A DNA stretch of 36,842 nucleotides. Source: Rhodocyclaceae bacterium (GTDB taxonomy: Bacteria; Pseudomonadota; Gammaproteobacteria; Burkholderiales; Rhodocyclaceae). Positions 25,330 to 34,759 of this stretch are shown piece after piece. Location of the stretch: contig JARRBR010000023.1 of NCBI GenBank assembly GCA_029982755.1, positions 1 through 36,842 of the forward strand, in the 5' to 3' direction. Under the pieces are notes generated by a model. That model was not told the DNA's origin. It saw nothing but the letters and a program-made list of their open reading frames with translations, and made no database searches. The translations under genes were made by a program, and so were the position numbers. Numbering within the stretch: the first letter of the stretch is position 1; each line of letters starts with the position of its first letter.

Positions 25330-26766
25330 ATGAGCCTGCCGCGTCGCCTGGCCATCATCGATGTCGAGAGCACCGGTGCGCATCCGGTGCGCGACCGCAT
25401 CACCGAGATCGCCATCCTGCGCGTCGAGGACGGCGAGGTGGTCGCGCGCTGGGAGAGCCTGGTCGCCCCCGGCCAGCCCATCCCGCCGCTGATCGAGCAG
25501 GTCACCGGCATCTCCGACGCCATGGTCGCCGGCGCGCCGGCCTTCGAGGCGGTGGCCGACACCGTCGCCGCGCTGCTCGAAGGCTGCGTGTTCGTCGCCC
25601 ACAGCGCGCGCTTCGACTTCGGCTTCATCAAGAACGCCTTCACCCGCATCGGCCGCGAGTTCGATGCGCCGGTGCTGTGCACCGTCAAGCTGTCGCGCGC
25701 GCTGTTTCCCGAACATCATCGCCACGGCCTCGATGCGCTGATCGAGCGTCACGGCCTGGTCTGCGAGGCACGCCATCGCGCGATGGGCGACGTCGAGGTG
25801 CTGTGGCAGTTCGTGCGCCAGGTGGAGGCGGGGTTCGCACCCGAGGTGCTGGCGCGCGCCGTCGAGCGCGCGATGAAGGCCCCGGCGCTGCCGCCCGGCC
25901 TGCCCGAAGGCATGCTCGAAGCGGTGCCCGACGTGCCCGGCCTCTATCTCTTCCACGCCGCCGAGGAGCCGCCGGCCGACGGGCGGCGCGAGCAGCCGCT
26001 GTTCGTCGGCCGCGCGCAGAGCCTGCGCGCGCGGGTGCGCGAGCACTTCGCCCCCAACGTGCGCAAGGGGCGCGACGCCGAGCTGGCGGCGAAGGTCAGG
26101 CGCGTGGAGTGGATCGAGACCGCGGGCGAGCTCGACACCTCGCTGCAGGAACTCGTGCTGCTGCGCGACCTGCGCCCGCCCTTCAACCGCCCGCAGGAGC
26201 CCGCCGACGGCGCCTTCGCGCTGCGCCTGCTGGCCAACCGGCGGCGGGCGCCGATGCATGAGGCGGTGCCGATCGCGGGCACCGATCCGGCCGGCTGGGC
26301 GGGCCTGTACGGCGTGTTCCGCAACCGCCGCGAGGCCGACAACCTGCTGCGCGAGCTGGCCATGCTGTATCGCCTGTGTCCGCGCCGCCTCGGCCTGGAG
26401 GGCGGCAGCGGGGCGTGCTCGGCCCATGCCGCCCGGCGCTGCGCCGGCGTGTGCGCCGGCCGCGAGTCGGCGGCCGAGCACGATGCGCGCCTGGCCGCGG
26501 CGCTTGCCGGCGTGGGGACGAAGCCCTGGCCGTGGTCGGGCGCGGTGGGCGTCGCCGAGCATCATCCGGCGAGTCCCTTCACCCGCGTCCACGTCTTCGA
26601 CCGCTGGTGCTACCTGGGGAGTGTGGCCGACGCGGGTGTGGCGCGGGAGCTGGCGACGACCGCCGTGCGTGCCTTCGACGCCGACATCTGGCGCATCTTC
26701 AGCCGCTGGCTCGCCGTTCCGGCGCACCTGCAGCACATCCTGCCCCTGGCTGGGGGCGAGGCCTGA
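25330..26766 (+). CDS. Exonuclease/GIY-YIG fusion protein (DnaQ-Cho like)
   Basis: The 478-residue protein joins two nuclease domains. Residues 1-180 form a DEDDh 3'-5' exonuclease of the DNA polymerase III epsilon type: LAIIDVESTGAHP (DxE), VFVAHSARFDFGFI, and HRAMGDVEVLW (H and D). Residues about 195-290 are a GIY-YIG domain as in UvrC and Cho: DVPGLYLFH, LFVGRAQSLRARVREHF, and ELVLLRDLRPPFNRP. The C-terminal third has no clear family beyond Cho-like proteins and includes a Cys-containing CSAHAARRCAGVCAGRES stretch. It probably acts in DNA repair. The start after CCGGC is uncertain, but the exonuclease motif begins within ten residues of ATG 25330. Confidence 0.85.
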   Translation: MSLPRRLAIIDVESTGAHPVRDRITEIAILRVEDGEVVARWESLVAPGQPIPPLIEQVTGISDAMVAGAPAFEAVADTVAALLEGCVFVAHSARFDFGFIKNAFTRIGREFDAPVLCTVKLSRALFPEHHRHGLDALIERHGLVCEARHRAMGDVEVLWQFVRQVEAGFAPEVLARAVERAMKAPALPPGLPEGMLEAVPDVPGLYLFHAAEEPPADGRREQPLFVGRAQSLRARVREHFAPNVRKGRDAELAAKVRRVEWIETAGELDTSLQELVLLRDLRPPFNRPQEPADGAFALRLLANRRRAPMHEAVPIAGTDPAGWAGLYGVFRNRREADNLLRELAMLYRLCPRRLGLEGGSGACSAHAARRCAGVCAGRESAAEHDARLAAALAGVGTKPWPWSGAVGVAEHHPASPFTRVHVFDRWCYLGSVADAGVARELATTAVRAFDADIWRIFSRWLAVPAHLQHILPLAGGEA

Positions 26767-26806
26767 AACCTGCCGCGCGCAGATGGGTGCGCGCGTGCGC
26801 CGTTGT

Positions 26807-27505
26807 TCAGTGCGCTGCGCAGCTGCGCAGCTCGGACAGCTTGCTGAGCACGATGCCGCGCCGGCCGCGGGGCTGGATCATGCCCTCGCGGGTGAGCTGC
26901 GACAGGATGCGCGACAGGGTCTCGGGGGTGAGGTTGAGCTGCGCGGCGATGGTCTGCTTGTCGATGTCGAGGCGGATCTCGCAGCGCTCGGCATCGGCCG
27001 GGGCCAGGCGGGTGAGGTAATGCGCCACGCGCTGCGTGCCGCTCATCTGCAGCTGCATCTGCATCGTCGCCAGCAGGTCGTAGTTGGCCATCGCCAGCCG
27101 CATCGCCATCGATACCGAAAACGCCGGCGAACTCACCATGGTCTCGCGCAGGATGACGGTCGGCACCAGCAGCAGCTCGCTGGGGCACATGGCCTGCGCA
27201 TTGACGATGTGGGGACGGTTGAGCAACGCCGCGTCCTCGCCGAAGAAGCCGCCCGGTTCGCCCAGATTCACGATCTTCTCGCCGCCGGAGGGCGACAGCA
27301 CGAAGCATTTCACCCGGCCGGACAGGACCAGATAGACCCCGCGCGGACAGTCGTCCTGCTGCAGCAGCAGTTCCCCGCGCGCGGCGTGGATCGGGCGGGC
27401 GCCGGCCTGGATGCGGGCGCGCTCCCTGTCGTCGAGCATGTTGAACGGCGTGAAGCGGGCCAGAAGATCCTGGGAATCCACGGCGGGGGGCTTTTGGCAG
27501 CTCAT
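26807..27505 (-). CDS. Crp/Fnr-family transcription regulator
   Basis: The 232-residue protein has a cNMP-binding-like beta-barrel (GELLLQQDDCPRGVYLVLSGRVKCFVL, GGFFGEDAALL) and a C-terminal winged HTH (DKQTIAAQLNLTPETLSRILSQL). The recognition helix has E-x-x-SR (ETLSR), the FNR pattern that reads TTGAT. The N-terminus lacks FNR's cysteine cluster, so oxygen sensing by a [4Fe-4S] is unlikely; NO-sensing DNR/NnrR-like or other input is possible. ATG 27505 is chosen because AGGAGAG lies just upstream; the frame extends further without support. It is divergent from narX and close to nap. Confidence 0.85.
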   Translation of the reverse strand: MSCQKPPAVDSQDLLARFTPFNMLDDRERARIQAGARPIHAARGELLLQQDDCPRGVYLVLSGRVKCFVLSPSGGEKIVNLGEPGGFFGEDAALLNRPHIVNAQAMCPSELLLVPTVILRETMVSSPAFSVSMAMRLAMANYDLLATMQMQLQMSGTQRVAHYLTRLAPADAERCEIRLDIDKQTIAAQLNLTPETLSRILSQLTREGMIQPRGRRGIVLSKLSELRSCAAH

Positions 27506-27615
27506 GCGACTCTCCTGCTGACGCCAAGTGCGGCGGTCGGGCTGTAGACTAGCCGCTCGCGTGCTGGATGCATGCTGCGGCGCGCCGGCGGAAGGCGCGG
27601 CGGAGTAGATCCGGG

Positions 27616-27631
27616 TACCTCCAAAGAGGTA
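27616..27631. promoter_or_regulatory. NarL/NarP-type 7-2-7 site upstream of narX
   Basis: TACCTCC-AA-AGAGGTA is an inverted pair of NarL heptamers with 2-base spacing; the right heptamer fits the consensus and the left differs at its last base. It is centred at 27623.5. A GATAAT at 27655-27660 could be a -10; transcription from about 27667 would place the site near -43, a position for activation of narXL by its own regulator. Confidence 0.55.
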
Positions 27632-27770
27632 GATGGGAACTTTTTCAAGACATTGATAATGAAGAGAAAATGAAAGCATCAACCCGTCTTGGAGAAGGAA
27701 ACGGCGTGGAAGGGATACGTCCACGTTGCCGGTGGGAACGACGCCCACGACAAGGCCAGCAAGGAGGCCG

Positions 27771-29690
27771 ATGATGGAATTCGCGATTCCCCGCCTGCTG
27801 GTCCGGCGCTCGATCATGCTGCTGGTATCGGTGGCGATGCTTGCGCTCACGCTGATCAGCCTGGCGGGCATGAGCGCCTCGGTGCTGGTCGTGGAGAGCA
27901 CGCGCGGCAGTGCGAGCGCGATCAACATCGCCGGCAGCCTGCGCCGCTACACGCACCGGGTGGCCAACCTGATCGCGGTCGATTCCCTCAATGGCCGCTT
28001 CCAGACTGCGCGCGTCGCCGATGCGGTGAGCGACTTCGAGCGCCAGCTCGAGCATCCGGCACTGCTGCGCTTCATCGAGCGCGCGCCCGGCGACCTGTTC
28101 GCCGCCACCTACCGCGGCGTGCACGCCTCCTGGCACATGAGCCTGAAGCCGCGCATCGAGGCGCTCGGCAGCCGCTCGCCGCCGCCGCCGGCGGAGCAGG
28201 TCGAGCTGCTGCTGACCGAGGTGGACGCCTTCGTCGAGCAGCTCAACACCCTGGTGGCGGTGCTCGAGCACGACACCGAGACGCGCATTCAGGACCTGCG
28301 CTTCATTCTCGGCGTCGCCATCGGCGTGACCATCCTGGTGGTCCTGGTCGCCCTGTACATGCTCCATCGCGCGCTGCTGCGGCCGCTGCGCGGCCTGCTC
28401 GATGCGGCGCGGCGCATCGCTGACGGCGATTTCGGCGTGCGCGTGAGCTACAGCGGCGAGGACGAGCTGGGCCGGGTCGGGCGAGCGTTCAACCTGATGA
28501 CCGACAAGCTCGAGGAGCACTACCGCACGCTCGAGCAGCGTGTCGCCGACAAGACCGCGGAGCTGCAGCGCAGCAACCGCTCGCTCGAGCTGCTGTACCA
28601 CGCCATCGCGCGCCTGTATCAGACCCCGACCGCGGCCGAGGCCTACGAGGCCACGCTGCGCGACATCGACCGCGTGGCCGGGCTGGAGGGCAGCTTCGTG
28701 TGCATCGAGCCGCCCCAGGGCGGGCCGGCGACGGTGATCGCGTCGTCGATCGGCCCCTGTCCGGACCGCCTGGCGCGCGGCGACGAGGCCTGCGGTGCCT
28801 GCCGCGCCGCGTCCGGCGGCGACGGTCTGGCGCTGCACAATCCGGGCCTGCTGCGCTTTCCGCTGCGCGACCGCGAACACCACTACGGGATGCTGCGCCT
28901 GGCGCTGGCCGACGGCGTACGCCTGGCGGACTGGCAGCGCCAGCTCATCGAGGCCTTGTCGCGCCACATGGGCATGGCGCTCGGCGCGGCGCGGCGCAGC
29001 GAACAGGAGCGCCTGCTGGCGCTGCAGGAGGAGCGCTCGGCGATCGCGCGCGAACTGCACGATTCGCTGGCGCAGGCGCTGTCGTACATGAAGATCCAGG
29101 TCAGCCTGCTGCAGCCGGTGGTGGCCGATCCGGCCTGCAACGCCCAGGCCGCGCCCATCATCGCCGACCTGCGCGAGGGCATCAACGCCGTCTACCGCCA
29201 GTTGCGCGAGCTGCTGGTGTCCTTCCGCCTCGGGCTGTCCGCCGACCTCGCCACGCTGATCCAGGACGCGGTGCGCGAGTACGGCACCCGCGGTGGCGTC
29301 GACATCGCGCTCGACGTCGACCTGGGACACTGCCAGCTCAGCCCCAACCAGGAGGTGCACGTGCTGCAGATCGTGCGCGAGGCGCTGTCGAACATGGTGC
29401 GCCACGCCGGGGCGCGCACGGCGCGGGTGGCGCTCCACGGCGCCGCCGACGGCGGGGTCTGCCTCAGCGTCGAGGACGACGGCGACGGCATCGGCGGCCC
29501 GCCCGCCGATGCGCACAACCACCACGGCCTGACCATCATGCGCGAGCGCGCGCGCAGCATGGGCGGGGAGATCGAGATCGCCCCCATGGAGCGGGGCGGA
29601 ACCCGGGTCTGCGTCCGCTTCCGGGCCGCGACCGGGGGCGCGGCGTCGGCGGCGGACGCGCCCGTCGCACAGGGAGGGTCCGGCACATGA
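27771..29690 (+). CDS. narX: Nitrate/nitrite sensor kinase NarX-like
   Basis: The 639-residue membrane kinase has two membrane helices (about residues 12-40 and 178-200) enclosing a periplasmic sensor. Just after the first lies a NarX P-box-like stretch, SASAINIAGSLRRYTHRV (47-64), with LRRYTH where E. coli has LRMQSY. A HAMP domain follows (about 200-255), then a coiled coil, a GAF-like region with Cys 311, 330, 341 and 344, and an HPK7-type kinase with ERSAIARELHDSLAQ (H430) and C-terminal ATP site (DDGDGIGG). ATG 27771 follows AAGGAGG. It overlaps narL by four bases. Confidence 0.88.
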   Translation: MMEFAIPRLLVRRSIMLLVSVAMLALTLISLAGMSASVLVVESTRGSASAINIAGSLRRYTHRVANLIAVDSLNGRFQTARVADAVSDFERQLEHPALLRFIERAPGDLFAATYRGVHASWHMSLKPRIEALGSRSPPPPAEQVELLLTEVDAFVEQLNTLVAVLEHDTETRIQDLRFILGVAIGVTILVVLVALYMLHRALLRPLRGLLDAARRIADGDFGVRVSYSGEDELGRVGRAFNLMTDKLEEHYRTLEQRVADKTAELQRSNRSLELLYHAIARLYQTPTAAEAYEATLRDIDRVAGLEGSFVCIEPPQGGPATVIASSIGPCPDRLARGDEACGACRAASGGDGLALHNPGLLRFPLRDREHHYGMLRLALADGVRLADWQRQLIEALSRHMGMALGAARRSEQERLLALQEERSAIARELHDSLAQALSYMKIQVSLLQPVVADPACNAQAAPIIADLREGINAVYRQLRELLVSFRLGLSADLATLIQDAVREYGTRGGVDIALDVDLGHCQLSPNQEVHVLQIVREALSNMVRHAGARTARVALHGAADGGVCLSVEDDGDGIGGPPADAHNHHGLTIMRERARSMGGEIEIAPMERGGTRVCVRFRAATGGAASAADAPVAQGGSGT

Positions 29691-30331
29691 CCGAAACGCA
29701 ACGCGTGCTCATCGTCGATGACCATCCGCTGTTCCGCCGCGGGATGGTGCAGCTGCTGCAGGTGATCCCGGGCTTCCAGCTCGTCGGCGAGGCGGCCGGC
29801 GGCGCGGAGGGGCTCACGCTCGCCCGCGAGCTGCGTCCCGACCTGGTCCTGCTCGACCTCAACATGCGCGACATGAGCGGGCTCGAGGTGCTGCGCGGCT
29901 TGCGCGCCGCGCGTCTCGACATGCGGGTGGTCATGGTCACCGTGTCGGACTCGGGCGAGGACGTGGTGTCGGCGCTGCGCGGCGGTGTCGACGGCTACCT
30001 GCTCAAGGACATGGAGCCCGAGGCCATGCTCGAGGCGCTGCAGGCCGTCGCCGCCGGCCGCACGGTGATCCCCGAGCAGCTCAACAACCTGCTCGCCGCC
30101 GCGCTGCGCAGCGAGTCGCGGCCGCAGTCGGTGGGGGCGGCCGGCCTCACCGAGCAGGAGACGCGCATCCTGGAGAAGATCGCCGAGGGCCTGTCGAACA
30201 AGCAGATCGGGCGCGAACTCGACATCGCCGAGGGCACGGTGAAGGTGCACGTGAAGCACATCCTGCGCAAGCTCGACCTGCGCTCGCGGGTCGAGGCGGC
30301 GGTGTGGGCGGTGGAGCGCATGCGCGGCTGA
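29687..30331 (+). CDS. narL: Response regulator NarL-like (LuxR-type)
   Basis: The 214-residue protein has a receiver domain with the acidic pair in VLIVDDHPLF, phospho-acceptor D57 in VLLDLNMRDMSG and the conserved Lys in GYLLKDMEPE. A LuxR/NarL-type helix-turn-helix follows, LTEQETRILEKIAEGLSNKQIGRELDIAEGTVKVHVKHILRKL. The start ATG 29687 overlaps the narX stop (ATGA), so the pair is translationally coupled. It would activate or repress nitrate respiration genes; the adjacent nap operon and the 7-2-7 site upstream of narX are likely targets. It could equally be called NarP; the sequence does not decide. Confidence 0.88.
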   Translation: MTETQRVLIVDDHPLFRRGMVQLLQVIPGFQLVGEAAGGAEGLTLARELRPDLVLLDLNMRDMSGLEVLRGLRAARLDMRVVMVTVSDSGEDVVSALRGGVDGYLLKDMEPEAMLEALQAVAAGRTVIPEQLNNLLAAALRSESRPQSVGAAGLTEQETRILEKIAEGLSNKQIGRELDIAEGTVKVHVKHILRKLDLRSRVEAAVWAVERMRG

Positions 30332-30336
30332 AGGAC

Positions 30337-30353
30337 GCCGGCGCCGCGCCGGC
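30337..30353 (+). terminator. Short GC hairpin after narL
   Basis: GCCGGCG-CCG-CGCCGGC forms a 7-bp stem with a 3-base loop six bases after the narL stop. There is no T-run, so termination is uncertain. A perfect 12-base palindrome ATCGGTACCGAT (30362-30373) follows, of unknown meaning. Confidence 0.3.
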
Positions 30354-30400
30354 TGTGCTCGATCGGTACCGATTCTGTCGATTTGCGAGTTGTTCGCAAG

Positions 30401-30442
30401 TTGATCAGAGTCAATAACCCGGACGCTGGAGTGGGCTCTAAT
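30401..30442 (+). promoter_or_regulatory. FNR-type box and -10 of the nap promoter
   Basis: TTGAT-CAGA-GTCAA at 30401-30414 matches the FNR consensus TTGAT-N4-ATCAA at nine of ten positions. A -10 TCTAAT lies at 30437-30442. With transcription near 30449 the box is centred at -41.5, the class II FNR/CRP geometry. The neighbouring Crp/Fnr regulator, with its ETLSR helix, or a genomic FNR could bind it. Confidence 0.75.
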
Positions 30443-30471
30443 CCCGAGTGCCATTCCTTCAGGAAATCGTC

Positions 30472-31008
30472 GTGGTTGCCGAGTCGTCCTCTCTTGTTGT
30501 GCCTTCCCGCAGGGGTTTCCTGCGCATGGGACGGCCGACACTCGCGCCTGCAAGGCGTCCGCCCTGGGCGCTGGAGGAGGCGCTGTTCATCGACCGCTGC
30601 ACCCGCTGCGACCGCTGCATCGAGGCCTGCCCCACCCGCATCCTGGTCCGCATGGACGGCGGCTTCCCCGGCGTGGATTTCAGCCGCGGCGAGTGCACCT
30701 TCTGCGCCGACTGCGTGAGCAGCTGCGAGCCGCAGGCGCTGTTGCGGCGCGATGCCGATGCGGCGCCGTGGGCCATCGTGGCGACCATCGGCGAGGCCTG
30801 CCTGGCCGTGCGCGGCGTCGAATGCCGCGTCTGCGGCGAATCCTGTCCCGAAGCCGCAATCCGTTTTCGTCTGCAACTGGGCGGCGTTGCCCAGCCGGTG
30901 CTGGATGCGAGCGGCTGCACCGGCTGCGGCGCGTGCATCGGTCCCTGTCCGACACGGGCGATCGCCATGCGCTCGGACAACAACATTCCCACGGAGAGGG
31001 AAGCATGA
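30472..31008 (+). CDS. napF: Ferredoxin-type protein NapF
   Basis: NapF is a cytoplasmic iron-sulfur protein that helps mature NapA before export. The 178-residue product has cysteine clusters CTRCDRCIEACP, CTFCADCVSSCEP, CRVCGESCP and CTGCGACIGPCP, each typical of [4Fe-4S] ferredoxins, though the third is short. GTG 30472 is chosen because AGGAAA lies 5 bases upstream; GTG 30448 in the same frame is an alternative without one. It is the first gene of the nap operon and overlaps napD by four bases. Confidence 0.9.
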   Translation: MVAESSSLVVPSRRGFLRMGRPTLAPARRPPWALEEALFIDRCTRCDRCIEACPTRILVRMDGGFPGVDFSRGECTFCADCVSSCEPQALLRRDADAAPWAIVATIGEACLAVRGVECRVCGESCPEAAIRFRLQLGGVAQPVLDASGCTGCGACIGPCPTRAIAMRSDNNIPTEREA

Positions 31009-31259
31009 ATATTGCGAGTCTGGTCGTGCGGGCGTTCCCCGCCGATTTCCCCGAGGTGATCGAGGCCCTGAAGAAGATTCCCGGGGTCGAGCTGCACGGG
31101 TCGTCGACTGAGAAGGGCAGCATCGTCATCACCATCGAGGATGGTGCGGGCTGGTCGGTCACCGACTCGATCCTGGCGGTGAATCTCGCCCCGAAGGTCC
31201 AGGGACTGACGGTCGCCTACGAATACACCGATGCTGGTCTGGAATTGACGGAGGTCTGA
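31005..31259 (+). CDS. napD: NapA chaperone NapD
   Basis: NapD binds the Tat signal peptide of NapA in the cytoplasm and holds back export until cofactors are in place. The 84-residue product, starting [18 protein letters not shown], has the ferredoxin-like NapD fold: [26 protein letters not shown] and the late LSLVYEY-like strand ([12 protein letters not shown]). Length matches the family. The ATG overlaps the napF stop (ATGA) and the stop is one base before the napA start. Confidence 0.92.
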   Translation: MNIASLVVRAFPADFPEVIEALKKIPGVELHGSSTEKGSIVITIEDGAGWSVTDSILAVNLAPKVQGLTVAYEYTDAGLELTEV

Positions 31260-31260
31260 A

Positions 31261-33804
31261 ATGAGCATGAATCGACGCGAATTCATCAAGAACAACGCGA
31301 TTGCCGCTGCGGCTGCCACGGCAGGCATCGGCATCCCGGTCGTGACCCAGGCGCAGGAAGCGACGCCCAGCACCAAGGTGCGCTGGGACAAGGCCGCCTG
31401 CCGCTTCTGCGGTACCGGCTGCTCGGTGCTGGTCGGCGTGCAGAACGGCCGCATCGTCGCCACCCAGGGCGACCCCGATTCGCCGGTCAACCGCGGCCTG
31501 AACTGCATCAAGGGCTACTTCCTGTCCAAGATCATGTACGGCGAGGACCGTCTGACCAAGCCGCTGCTGCGCATGAAGAACGGCCAGTACGACAAGAACG
31601 GCGAATTCACGCCGATCTCGTGGGACCAGGCCTTCGACATCATGGAGCAGAAGTGGAAGAAGGCCATCAAGGAGCACGGCCCCGATTCCATCGCCATGTT
31701 CGGCTCCGGCCAGTGGACGGTGTGGGAAGGCTATGCCGCCTCCAAGCTGTACAAGGCCGGCTTCCGCACCAACAACATCGACCCCAACGCGCGCCACTGC
31801 ATGGCCTCGGCCGTGGCCGGCTTCATGCGCACCTTCGGCATCGACGAGCCGATGGGCTGCTACGACGACATCGAGAACACCGACACCTTCGTGTTGTGGG
31901 GCTCGAACATGGCCGAGATGCACCCCATCCTGTGGAGCCGCATCACCGACCGTCGCCTGTCCAAGGAGGGCTGCCAGGTCCACGTGCTGTCGACCTTCGA
32001 GCACCGCTCGTACGAGCTCGCCGACAACCCGATGATCTTCGTTCCGCAGACCGATCTGGCGATCCTGAACTACATCTGCAACCACATCATCCAGACCAAG
32101 CGCGTCAACACCGAGTTCGTCAATCGCAACGTCAAGTTCAAGATGGGCGAGACCGACATCGGCTTCGGCCTGCGCCCGAACCACACCCTCGAGGCCAGCG
32201 CGACCAGCAACGGCTATCCCGGCGCCGACGGCAAGCCGAAGGGCGACACCGGCGCGGCCAAGGACATCAGCTTCGACGAATTCGCCAGGTTCGTGTCCGA
32301 GTACACGGTCGAGAAGGTGTCCAAGCTGTCGGGCGTGCCGGAGGACCGCCTGAAGAAGCTGGCCGAGGTCTATGCCGACCCGAGCCGCAAGGTGGTGTCG
32401 TTCTGGACCATGGGCTTCAACCAGCACACCCGCGGCACCTGGGTGAACAACATGATCTACAACGTCCACCTGCTGGTGGGCAAGATCAGCGAACCCGGCA
32501 ACAGCCCGTTCTCGCTCACCGGCCAGCCCTCGGCCTGCGGCACCGCACGCGAGGTCGGCACCTTCGCCCACCGCCTGCCGGCCGACATGGTCGTCACCAA
32601 CCCGATGCACCGGGCGCTGACCGAGGAGATCTGGAAGCTGCCCGAGGGCACCATCCCGGCGAAGATCGGCTACCACGCGGTGGCGCAGAGCCGCGCGTTG
32701 AAGGACGGCAAGATCAAGTGCTACTGGACGTCCACCACCAACAACATGCAGGCGGGTCCGAACGTCAATGACGAGATCTACCCGGGCTGGCGCAATCCGG
32801 AAGCCTTCGTGGTGGTGTCCGACGTCTATCCGACTGTGTCCGCGCTGTCGGCCGACCTGATCCTGCCGTCGGCGATGTGGGCCGAGAAGGAAGGCGCCTT
32901 CGGCAACGCCGAGCGCCGAACCCAGTTCTGGCGCCAGCAGGTGGCCGCACCGGGCGAGGCCAAGTCCGACCTGTGGCAGTACATCCAGTTCGCCAAGCGC
33001 TTCAAGGTCGAGGAAGTGTGGCCCGAGGAACTGCTCGCGAAGAAGCCGGAGTACCGCGGCAAGACCCTGTACGACGTGCTCTACGCCAACGGCCAGGTCA
33101 ACAAGTTCCCGCTGGCGGACGTCGACAAGGCCAACGCCCATGCGATCCCCGGCTACATGAACGACGAGTCGAAGGAGCTCGGCTTCTACCTGCAGAAGGG
33201 CCTGTTCGAGGAGTACGCCGCCTTCGGTCGCGGCCACGGTCACGACCTTGCGGACTTCGACGTCTATCACAAGGCGCGCGGCCTGCGCTGGCCGGTGGTC
33301 GACAACAAGGAAACGCTGTGGCGCTTCCGCGAGGGCTATGACCCGTACGTGAAGGCGGGCGAGGGCGTGAAGTTCTACGGCCACAAGGACAACAAGGCGG
33401 TGGTGTTCGCGCTGCCCTACCAGGATCCGCCCGAGATGCCGGACGCCGAGTTCGACATGTGGCTGTGCACCGGCCGCGTGCTGGAGCACTGGCACACCGG
33501 CTCGATGACCCGCCGCGTGCCCGAGCTGCACCGTTCGGTCCCCGAGGCGCAGATCTTCATGCACCCGGACGACGCGCAGAAGCGTGGCCTGCAGCGCGGC
33601 ATGGCGGTCAAGGTGGTGTCGCGTCGCGGCGAGATCGTCGCCCGTCTCGAGACGCGTGGCCGCAACAAGCCGCCGGTCGGGCTGATCTTCGTGCCCTTCT
33701 TCGACGAAGGCCGGCTGGTGAACAAGCTCACGCTCGACGCCACCTGCCCGATCTCGAAGGAGACCGACTACAAGAAGTGCGCGGTCAAGGTGCTGAAGGC
33801 CTAA
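31261..33804 (+). CDS. napA: Periplasmic nitrate reductase catalytic subunit NapA
   Basis: NapA reduces nitrate to nitrite in the periplasm with a bis-MGD molybdenum centre and one [4Fe-4S] cluster. The 847-residue precursor starts with a Tat signal ([18 protein letters not shown]). Cys47, 50, 54 and 82 ([16 protein letters not shown]) bind the cluster and Cys180 in [12 protein letters not shown] is the Mo ligand. Typical NapA blocks follow, such as [35 protein letters not shown] and [23 protein letters not shown] 31261 is preferred; ATG 31267 is also possible. Confidence 0.97.
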   Translation: MSMNRREFIKNNAIAAAAATAGIGIPVVTQAQEATPSTKVRWDKAACRFCGTGCSVLVGVQNGRIVATQGDPDSPVNRGLNCIKGYFLSKIMYGEDRLTKPLLRMKNGQYDKNGEFTPISWDQAFDIMEQKWKKAIKEHGPDSIAMFGSGQWTVWEGYAASKLYKAGFRTNNIDPNARHCMASAVAGFMRTFGIDEPMGCYDDIENTDTFVLWGSNMAEMHPILWSRITDRRLSKEGCQVHVLSTFEHRSYELADNPMIFVPQTDLAILNYICNHIIQTKRVNTEFVNRNVKFKMGETDIGFGLRPNHTLEASATSNGYPGADGKPKGDTGAAKDISFDEFARFVSEYTVEKVSKLSGVPEDRLKKLAEVYADPSRKVVSFWTMGFNQHTRGTWVNNMIYNVHLLVGKISEPGNSPFSLTGQPSACGTAREVGTFAHRLPADMVVTNPMHRALTEEIWKLPEGTIPAKIGYHAVAQSRALKDGKIKCYWTSTTNNMQAGPNVNDEIYPGWRNPEAFVVVSDVYPTVSALSADLILPSAMWAEKEGAFGNAERRTQFWRQQVAAPGEAKSDLWQYIQFAKRFKVEEVWPEELLAKKPEYRGKTLYDVLYANGQVNKFPLADVDKANAHAIPGYMNDESKELGFYLQKGLFEEYAAFGRGHGHDLADFDVYHKARGLRWPVVDNKETLWRFREGYDPYVKAGEGVKFYGHKDNKAVVFALPYQDPPEMPDAEFDMWLCTGRVLEHWHTGSMTRRVPELHRSVPEAQIFMHPDDAQKRGLQRGMAVKVVSRRGEIVARLETRGRNKPPVGLIFVPFFDEGRLVNKLTLDATCPISKETDYKKCAVKVLKA

Positions 33805-33880
33805 GGCTCAACGACAGGAGGCGCGAGTCCCGCGCCCCGCCGACCGGGGGGACGGCTGCGGGTGCGGGCTTGCGGTGATC

Positions 33881-34759
33881 ATGAACGAAAAGGTGCAACC
33901 GACCGGACGTGCTGCAACCAGCGCCCCGTCGCCGCGCCGCCGCTTCCTCAAGGATGCGGCGGGCGTCGCCGGGGGTGCGGGCCTGCTCGCGCTCGGTGCC
34001 GGGATGTACGCGAAGCAGGCGTCGGCGCTGCCGGCGACCGCGATCCGCCCCCCCGGCGCGCTCCCCGAAGACGACTTCCTCGCGGCCTGCGTGCGCTGCG
34101 GCCTGTGCGTGCGCGACTGCCCGTACAAGACCCTGAAGCTGGCCGAGCTCGGCGACGGGGTGGCCACCGGTACGCCGTATTTCGAGGCCCGCGACATCCC
34201 CTGCGAGATGTGCGAGGACATCCCCTGCGTGGTCGCCTGTCCGACCGGTGCGCTCGATCGGGCGCTCACCGACATCGGCAAGGCCAGGATGGGGCTGGCC
34301 GTGCTCATCGACCAGGAGAACTGCCTCAACTTCCTCGGCCTGCGCTGCGACGTGTGCTACCGGGTGTGCCCGGTCATCGACAAGGCGATCACGCTCGAGC
34401 GCATCCACAACCCGCGCTCGGACCGCCACGCGATGCTGCTGCCGACCGTGCATTCCGAGCACTGTACCGGCTGCGGCAAGTGCGAGAAGGCCTGCGTGCT
34501 GCCCGGCGAGTCGGCGATCAAGGTGCTGCCGATCAGGCTGGCGCAGGGCTCGAAGGCCGAGCACTACCTGCGCGGCTGGGAGGAGAAGGAAGCCGCAGGA
34601 AAGTCCCTGATCGGCGACCAGGTCGAGCTGCCGGTGCGTGGCCTGGAGGACAAGGCCTACGGCGACACCCGCGTCGGTCCGGGTGAAAGTCCGCAGGTGC
34701 CCGATTACAAACCCGCCCAGCCTGCAGGTGGCGGTCTCGATTCGGGGTGGAAGCCATGA
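33881..34759 (+). CDS. napG: Quinol dehydrogenase ferredoxin subunit NapG
   Basis: NapG is a periplasmic protein with four [4Fe-4S] clusters that with NapH passes electrons from quinol toward NapAB. The 292-residue product has a Tat signal ([23 protein letters not shown]) and cysteine clusters in [39 protein letters not shown] and [17 protein letters not shown] 33881 is chosen over GTG 33875. The stop overlaps the napH start. A 76-base gap separates it from napA and holds only GC-rich sequence. Confidence 0.94.
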   Translation: MNEKVQPTGRAATSAPSPRRRFLKDAAGVAGGAGLLALGAGMYAKQASALPATAIRPPGALPEDDFLAACVRCGLCVRDCPYKTLKLAELGDGVATGTPYFEARDIPCEMCEDIPCVVACPTGALDRALTDIGKARMGLAVLIDQENCLNFLGLRCDVCYRVCPVIDKAITLERIHNPRSDRHAMLLPTVHSEHCTGCGKCEKACVLPGESAIKVLPIRLAQGSKAEHYLRGWEEKEAAGKSLIGDQVELPVRGLEDKAYGDTRVGPGESPQVPDYKPAQPAGGGLDSGWKP

